DNA from: Oscillospiraceae bacterium
GTDB taxonomy: Bacteria > Bacillota > Clostridia > UBA1381
Assembly: GCA_022508725.1 (NCBI GenBank)
Contig: JAFLUR010000050.1
Span: forward strand, 1 to 11,141
Direction: 5' to 3'
DNA: 11,141 bases
Positions within the stretch are counted from its first letter, which is position 1. Each line of letters starts with the position of its first letter. Shown here one piece after another: positions 6,917 to 11,141 of this stretch. The position numbers and the translations under genes are program-made. The notes below the pieces were generated by a model. That model did not search any database, was not told the DNA's origin, and saw nothing but the letters and a program-made list of their open reading frames with translations.

Positions 6917-9085
6917 TTAAAAATACTTATCATCTTCACTGTCATACGAAACGGAAGAACTGCTCTGCGCCGCGTATGTTGATTCCGTATCATTATTGGA
7001 GGAATAGCTTTCAACCGGTGCCGGTGTATAATCCTCCTCAGGTGTATAGCTGCGACTGCTGCTGCCGCCGCCGTATGACTGAGACTGATCAATCTTAAAC
7101 TTATTAACGACCTCTTTGAATACATGCGACAGACTTGACAGCTCTTCACTTGCAGCCGCGCTTTCCTCCGCCGTAGCCGAATTGGTCTGAATAACCTTTG
7201 TGATCTCATCGATACTTGTAACGATATGCGATGCCGACATAGCCTGCTCATTGGACGCATCTGCTATGCTGTTGACCTTTTCGCTGACCTCATCGATAAG
7301 TCCCACAACCTTTTCAAAGGATTCGCTTGTTTCCTGTGCGAGCATAACGCCGCTTTCAACGATCTGAACGGTGCTTTCGATCAAATCGCCCGTTTCCTTA
7401 GCCGCCTCGGCACTGCCGTTTGCAAGGCTTCTCACCTCTTCGGCAACAACCGCAAATCCGCGGCCGTGTACGCCTGCTCTTGCCGCCTCTACCGCCGCAT
7501 TAAGAGCAAGAATATTGGTCTGGAACGCAAAGTTGTCGATAGTCTTAACGACCTTTTCCATCTTAAGCGTAACCTCATTGATCTCAAGCATTGCATTGCT
7601 CAAATTCTGCATGCTTTCTTTACTTTCGATGGAAATATTATGCGTATTTCCTGCAATTTCATTAGCCTCCGTCGCGTGTCTTGCATTCTGTGATATCTTA
7701 TCGGTAATATCCTTAACAATATTGGAGAGCTGTTCGATCTCGCTTGCCTGTTCTGTAGCACCCTGACTGAGCGCCTGCGCTCCGGACGATACTTCCTCGG
7801 CGCCGCTTGCGACTTCGTTTGCGGAAATATTGATCTTGCTCATCGATTCGTTCAATGCTACCAAAATCTTGCTGAGCGCGATATCGACCTCTTTCATATC
7901 GCCGACAAACACGCTCTTGTCGTATTTGACCGTCAAATCGCCGTCCGCGATTTTATGAAGCACATTGGATATCTCGCCGCACATACGGGTAAGACTGCCT
8001 GCCATTCTTTCAAGTCCCGCAGCCATAACTCCGATCTCGTCCTGCGATTTTGTATCTATCGCAACATTCTTTACACCGTTTTCAATATCAAATACTTCCA
8101 TATATCCAAGCAGTTGTGTAAATGTCGAAAGAGCCTTTGTAACCGAAGAGCTGATTATTTTAATACCCACACATAAACCTATGATACCAAACAAAGCCGT
8201 AAGACCGAAGCATATTATTTTTACCAAAGCGAGAGCGGATTTATATTTGTCAATATTCATACCGCAGAATGCCATACCGAGATATGTTTCGTTTTCATCG
8301 ATTATAGGTATATAGCATGTCGCATAACGAACTCCGGTAATGGCAACCTCGGAAGTATATTCGTTTCCCTCGTCTCTTACTTCCTTAAGAACCGCCTCGG
8401 ATGCCTTGGTGCCTACAATACGGTTTCTGTTTTCATCGTAAAGAGTTGTTGCGACACGCGTATCATCGTTAAATATTGTATACTGATTGCCTGTTCTGTC
8501 TTTCAGATCGTCAACCAGCTTATTGCTTGAAATATTGGCAACGAAAGAAACGACTCCCACTACTCTGCCCTCGACCTTTATGGGATAAGCAAGCGCATAG
8601 CCTATATCACATCCCTCAAAATCCTTAACATAAGAGCTTGCCTTATTACCTTTCATTGCATCTTTGATATGTGTGATTTTTGACAGATCGGTTCCGTATG
8701 CCGAGCGGCCCTTATTTGAATATAAGACCCTGCCCATCGAATCGACAAATGTTACCGAGTCGATAACATCATTGTTTTCCACTTTTGAGAATCCCGCCTC
8801 AACAGCCGCGGCATCATTTGCAAGCAATGCCTCTTGGAAAACATCTTCCGATGCGACAATGGCTCCGATGGAAGAGCATAACTCATCTATCGATGTGATA
8901 TACATATTATATGTTTCCATTCCGCTTGCGGCTATAGCAGAAAACAAAGTGTCTATAAGAGAGTCGTATATGACGGTCGCCCCGCCGATAACACCGGCAA
9001 GAACAACAACCACTATTACGAATGTCGCCATAATTTTGGTGGCAACCTTCTTTTTTGATTTTCCGATATTTTTTTTATTCTCCAT
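6917..9085 (-). CDS. Methyl-accepting chemotaxis protein with extracellular Cache domain
   Basis: This 722-residue transmembrane chemoreceptor has a first membrane segment at about 18-40, an extracellular ligand-binding region at about 41-283, a second membrane segment at about 286-310, HAMP-like segments at about 311-418 (including IADGDLTV), and a coiled-coil signalling domain from about 420 to 665. The sensor resembles a double Cache domain: VTFVDSMGRVLYSN, then YTIFNDDTRVATT and GTKASEAVLKEV. The hairpin tip that contacts CheA and CheW is clear at about 516-556 (FAFQTNILALNAAVEAARAG and the GFAVVAEEVR segment). A Ser/Tyr-rich tail of some 55 residues follows. It ends DDKYF, not a clear NWETF-type CheR-docking pentapeptide. 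The gene starts at ATG 9085, with AAAGGG upstream, 18 bases after cheW. It is last in the operon and is followed by a strong terminator. The ligand cannot be named from the sequence. The family call is certain. Confidence 0.95.
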   Translation of the reverse strand: MENKKNIGKSKKKVATKIMATFVIVVVVLAGVIGGATVIYDSLIDTLFSAIAASGMETYNMYITSIDELCSSIGAIVASEDVFQEALLANDAAAVEAGFSKVENNDVIDSVTFVDSMGRVLYSNKGRSAYGTDLSKITHIKDAMKGNKASSYVKDFEGCDIGYALAYPIKVEGRVVGVVSFVANISSNKLVDDLKDRTGNQYTIFNDDTRVATTLYDENRNRIVGTKASEAVLKEVRDEGNEYTSEVAITGVRYATCYIPIIDENETYLGMAFCGMNIDKYKSALALVKIICFGLTALFGIIGLCVGIKIISSSVTKALSTFTQLLGYMEVFDIENGVKNVAIDTKSQDEIGVMAAGLERMAGSLTRMCGEISNVLHKIADGDLTVKYDKSVFVGDMKEVDIALSKILVALNESMSKINISANEVASGAEEVSSGAQALSQGATEQASEIEQLSNIVKDITDKISQNARHATEANEIAGNTHNISIESKESMQNLSNAMLEINEVTLKMEKVVKTIDNFAFQTNILALNAAVEAARAGVHGRGFAVVAEEVRSLANGSAEAAKETGDLIESTVQIVESGVMLAQETSESFEKVVGLIDEVSEKVNSIADASNEQAMSASHIVTSIDEITKVIQTNSATAEESAAASEELSSLSHVFKEVVNKFKIDQSQSYGGGSSSRSYTPEEDYTPAPVESYSSNNDTESTYAAQSSSSVSYDSEDDKYF

Positions 9086-9103
9086 AGCTATGTACCCTTT
9101 CTC

Positions 9104-9592
9104 TTATTTTTTTAATTCCGATGAATTAAACATTTTTCTCGGGTTAAGAACCATAACGATTTTATCATTGACCTTTGATACACCGATAATAAATCTGTGA
9201 ATATAATCATCATAAATTTTAGGAGGATCGGTAATATCATTATCACCGAAATCGGTAATTTCGGATACCTTATCCACCACATAAGCATATTTACCGTCGT
9301 TATATTCGATAATGATCGCGCAAATACGTTCTCCGAACTCCTGTTTGGGCTTGTTAAAAATAATTCTCGGATCAATGATCGGGATCACCTCGCCTCTGAG
9401 CTGCATAACTCCGGGCGCAAAATCCGGATAATCCGGAACCGGTGTAATACTTCCGATACCGACGATTTCAATTACATAATTGATATTCACGCCGTACAAT
9501 TCGTCGTCTATAACAAATACCAAATATTTATCCTTTTCATCAAAATTTTCTTCATTTTCGGATGTGCCAAGAATATCAAATTCATTAGCCAT
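9104..9592 (-). CDS. cheW: Chemotaxis coupling protein CheW
   Basis: This 162-residue cytoplasmic adaptor links chemoreceptors to the histidine kinase CheA. After an acidic N-terminal tail of about 20 residues the CheW fold begins (KYLVFVIDDELYGVNI). The core motif PGVMQLRGEVIPIID (60-74) contains Arg66 in LRG, which I align with the conserved receptor/CheA-interface arginine (Arg62 in E. coli). Length matches the family. ATG 9592 follows GAGGTG by 7 bases. The gene lies 49 bases after cheB and 18 before the chemoreceptor, so all belong to one operon. There is no receiver domain, so it is CheW and not CheV. Confidence 0.95.
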   Translation of the reverse strand: MANEFDILGTSENEENFDEKDKYLVFVIDDELYGVNINYVIEIVGIGSITPVPDYPDFAPGVMQLRGEVIPIIDPRIIFNKPKQEFGERICAIIIEYNDGKYAYVVDKVSEITDFGDNDITDPPKIYDDYIHRFIIGVSKVNDKIVMVLNPRKMFNSSELKK

Positions 9593-9641
9593 ATCTTTTC
9601 ACCTCACTATAAATTTATTATGAAACACTTATTTCGGTTTT

Positions 9642-10676
9642 TCATCTTAAATATTTCATAATGTGGTCGGATATCACGTTTATATCCGCCTGCACATCAA
9701 CCGCGCCTATATTGAACGCAACTCTCGGCATACCGTAAACAACGCAGCTTTTTTCATCCTGACCTATTGTTTTTGCGCCCTTTTTATGCATAGCCAGAAG
9801 TCCTTCGGCGCCGTCCTGCCCCATTCCCGTAAGAATAACGCCCACAGCCGATTTTCCGGCGGTTTCGGCGACCGAATTAAACAAAACATTTACAGACGGT
9901 GCATGACCGCTGACCTTTTCTCCTCTTCTCACCGAAACATAATAACCCGATGAATCCTTTTTCAGATACATCTGATGTTCGCCCGGTGCGATAAGAACTC
10001 TTCCGTCCTCCACTCTGTCGCCGTCCGCCGCCTCCTTGACCGAAAGCTTGCATAAACGGTCGGCGCGTTCGGCATACATCCGAGTAAATCCGGCGGGCAT
10101 ATGCTGAACTATAACAATTCCCGGCATTTCCTTCGGGAGCTGTTTCAAAACGGTGAGTGTTGCCTCGGTTCCGCCGGTTGATGCGCCTATGGCAACCACC
10201 TTATCTTTCGAAAATCCGCCGATGACCGGCATCCTGCTGCCGGAAAGCGGCTTTATTGCAGGTACCTTTATATCGGTTTTAAGTTTTGCAATGGATGCGA
10301 TCTTTATTTTTACTACAAGCTCTTTTGCGAAAACATCAAGATTGCCTCCGCTTTGCGGCTTGGTTACAAAATCAACCGCGCCGGCATTCAGCGCGTCAAG
10401 CACATTCGATGATGCCGAGCTGACAACAACGACCGGCATAGGCTTTTTCTTCATCAGATCCTTTAAAAAATCAATGCCGCTCATTTTAGGCATATGCACA
10501 TCAAGCGTCATAACATCGGGGTCGAGCTTAGCTATTTTTTCCTTTGCACTTTCGACGTCCGGAGCCGTGCCGACGACCTCAACGCTGCTGTCCTTTGCAA
10601 TAAGCCTTGCTATGCTTTCTCTGAAAACCATAGAATCATCAACAATAAGTACTTTGATTTTTTTATTAAATGCCAT
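9642..10676 (-). CDS. cheB: Chemotaxis response regulator protein-glutamate methylesterase CheB
   Basis: The 344-residue protein removes methyl groups from, and deamidates, glutamate/glutamine sites on chemoreceptors, resetting sensitivity when phosphorylated by CheA. The N-terminal receiver domain (about 4-120) has the acidic pair Asp13-Asp14 (VDDS), the phosphorylation site Asp59 (TLDVHMPKM), Ser86-Ser87 and Lys106. A linker leads to the methylesterase domain (about 155-342) with the complete catalytic triad: Ser166 (GASTGG), His192 (VQHMP) and Asp288 (GMGQDGAEG). Length equals the family norm and all key residues are present. I start it at ATG 10676, 8 bases from AAGGAG. An in-frame GTG at 10685 overlaps that binding site and is unlikely. 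It begins 5 bases after the cheR stop, which suggests translational coupling of the opposing enzymes. Confidence 0.95.
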   Translation of the reverse strand: MAFNKKIKVLIVDDSMVFRESIARLIAKDSSVEVVGTAPDVESAKEKIAKLDPDVMTLDVHMPKMSGIDFLKDLMKKKPMPVVVVSSASSNVLDALNAGAVDFVTKPQSGGNLDVFAKELVVKIKIASIAKLKTDIKVPAIKPLSGSRMPVIGGFSKDKVVAIGASTGGTEATLTVLKQLPKEMPGIVIVQHMPAGFTRMYAERADRLCKLSVKEAADGDRVEDGRVLIAPGEHQMYLKKDSSGYYVSVRRGEKVSGHAPSVNVLFNSVAETAGKSAVGVILTGMGQDGAEGLLAMHKKGAKTIGQDEKSCVVYGMPRVAFNIGAVDVQADINVISDHIMKYLR

Positions 10677-10681
10677 TAAGT

Positions 10682-11141
10682 TCACTCCTTCTTATAGATC
10701 GCAGGTGCAATACACTTATATCTTATCGCATCTTTATCCAGATGTTCGGAATGACCGATAAACAAGTATCCTCCGGGTTCTGTAAAATCATAAAACTTAT
10801 TGACAAGCTTGATCTTTGTTTCGGCATCAAAGTAAATCATTACATTCCGGCAGAATATTATATGGAATTTTCTTCTGAATTTAAAATCTTCCATAAGATT
10901 GAATTTTCTGAATATGATATTTTTCTTTATTCTGTCGTTAAATGTGCACAGCTCTCCGTCGTCGCCCGCCGGCACCACATACCGTTTTTTAAATTCCGGC
11001 GGCAGACTTTCCATGGCGTCTTTGGAATAAATCCCGCTTCTTGCGAGTCCCAATACTCTGTCCGACAGGTCGGTTGCGAGTATTCTCGTATCCCATCCGA
11101 GCTTGGAGCCGAACACACTGTCAATAATCATCGCCAATGTA
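10682..11141 (-). CDS. cheR: Chemotaxis protein methyltransferase CheR (partial, C-terminal part)
   Basis: This is the C-terminal 153 codons of the S-adenosylmethionine-dependent enzyme that methylates glutamates on chemoreceptors. The frame is open to the right edge and the first visible residues (TLAMIID) match the interior of the SAM domain, so the start lies outside the window. Visible family motifs are ILATDLSDRVLGLARSGIY, the beta-subdomain region around RYVVPAGDDGEL, then IIFCRNVMIYFD and GGYLFIGHSEHL. The stop TGA (10682-10684) directly abuts the cheB ribosome binding site and lies 5 bases before the cheB ATG. Position ahead of cheB, cheW and a receptor fits an adaptation module within a chemotaxis operon. 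Confidence 0.94.
   Translation of the reverse strand, partial: TLAMIIDSVFGSKLGWDTRILATDLSDRVLGLARSGIYSKDAMESLPPEFKKRYVVPAGDDGELCTFNDRIKKNIIFRKFNLMEDFKFRRKFHIIFCRNVMIYFDAETKIKLVNKFYDFTEPGGYLFIGHSEHLDKDAIRYKCIAPAIYKKE
10685..10690 (-). promoter_or_regulatory. Ribosome binding site deciding the cheB start
   Basis: AAGGAG on the minus strand lies 8 bases before ATG 10676, inside the end of the intergenic junction with cheR. The upstream in-frame GTG at 10683-10685 uses the last base of this site, which argues against that start. Confidence 0.8.

Noticed and set aside
10153..10761. A 202-codon open frame on the plus strand
   Set aside because: It is antisense to the conserved cheB and the end of cheR, and its Ser/Thr-rich translation matches no family I recognise.

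Overview
The window reads as a motile, anaerobic, low-to-moderate GC Gram-positive bacterium of the class Clostridia. The evidence is a glycyl radical enzyme with its radical SAM activase, strong Shine-Dalgarno sites, AT-rich consensus-like sigma-A promoters, a secreted protein with copper-amine-oxidase-type stalk domains, a multi-PAS signalling protein, and a chemotaxis gene set. The genus cannot be told from this sequence. All genes lie on the minus strand, so transcription runs from high to low coordinates.

Region A (11141 to about 6870) is the downstream end of a chemotaxis operon, in the order cheR (cut by the window edge), cheB, cheW and a membrane chemoreceptor. Gaps are 5, 49 and 18 bases. 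A strong hairpin terminator (6870-6898) closes the operon. CheR methylates and CheB demethylates receptors for adaptation, CheW links receptor to CheA, and the receptor senses an extracellular ligand through a Cache domain. CheA and CheY are not in the window and could lie upstream of cheR.

Region B (6823 to 3286) is a self-contained two-gene anaerobic metabolism unit. It holds an 843-residue glycyl radical dehydratase of the glycerol / propane-1,2-diol class and a compact radical SAM activating enzyme. The unit has its own near-consensus promoter, and its leader carries a 5'-terminal stem-loop and spaced direct repeats that could be operator sites. No microcompartment shell or aldehyde/alcohol dehydrogenase gene adjoins it.

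Region C (about 3232 to 1795) is a monocistronic gene for a secreted protein: signal peptide, a beta-sandwich-like N-terminal region, a Pro/Ala/Thr tandem-repeat linker and two stalk domains. It has its own probable promoter and a clear terminator.

Region D (1602 to 1) is the 5' part of a long gene that runs off the left edge. I translated it by hand as 509 uninterrupted codons from a well-placed start. It encodes several PAS-like domains and then what looks like the first residues of a GGDEF domain, so a cyclic-di-GMP signalling role is likely. No tRNA, rRNA, CRISPR, insertion sequence or phage gene was seen.
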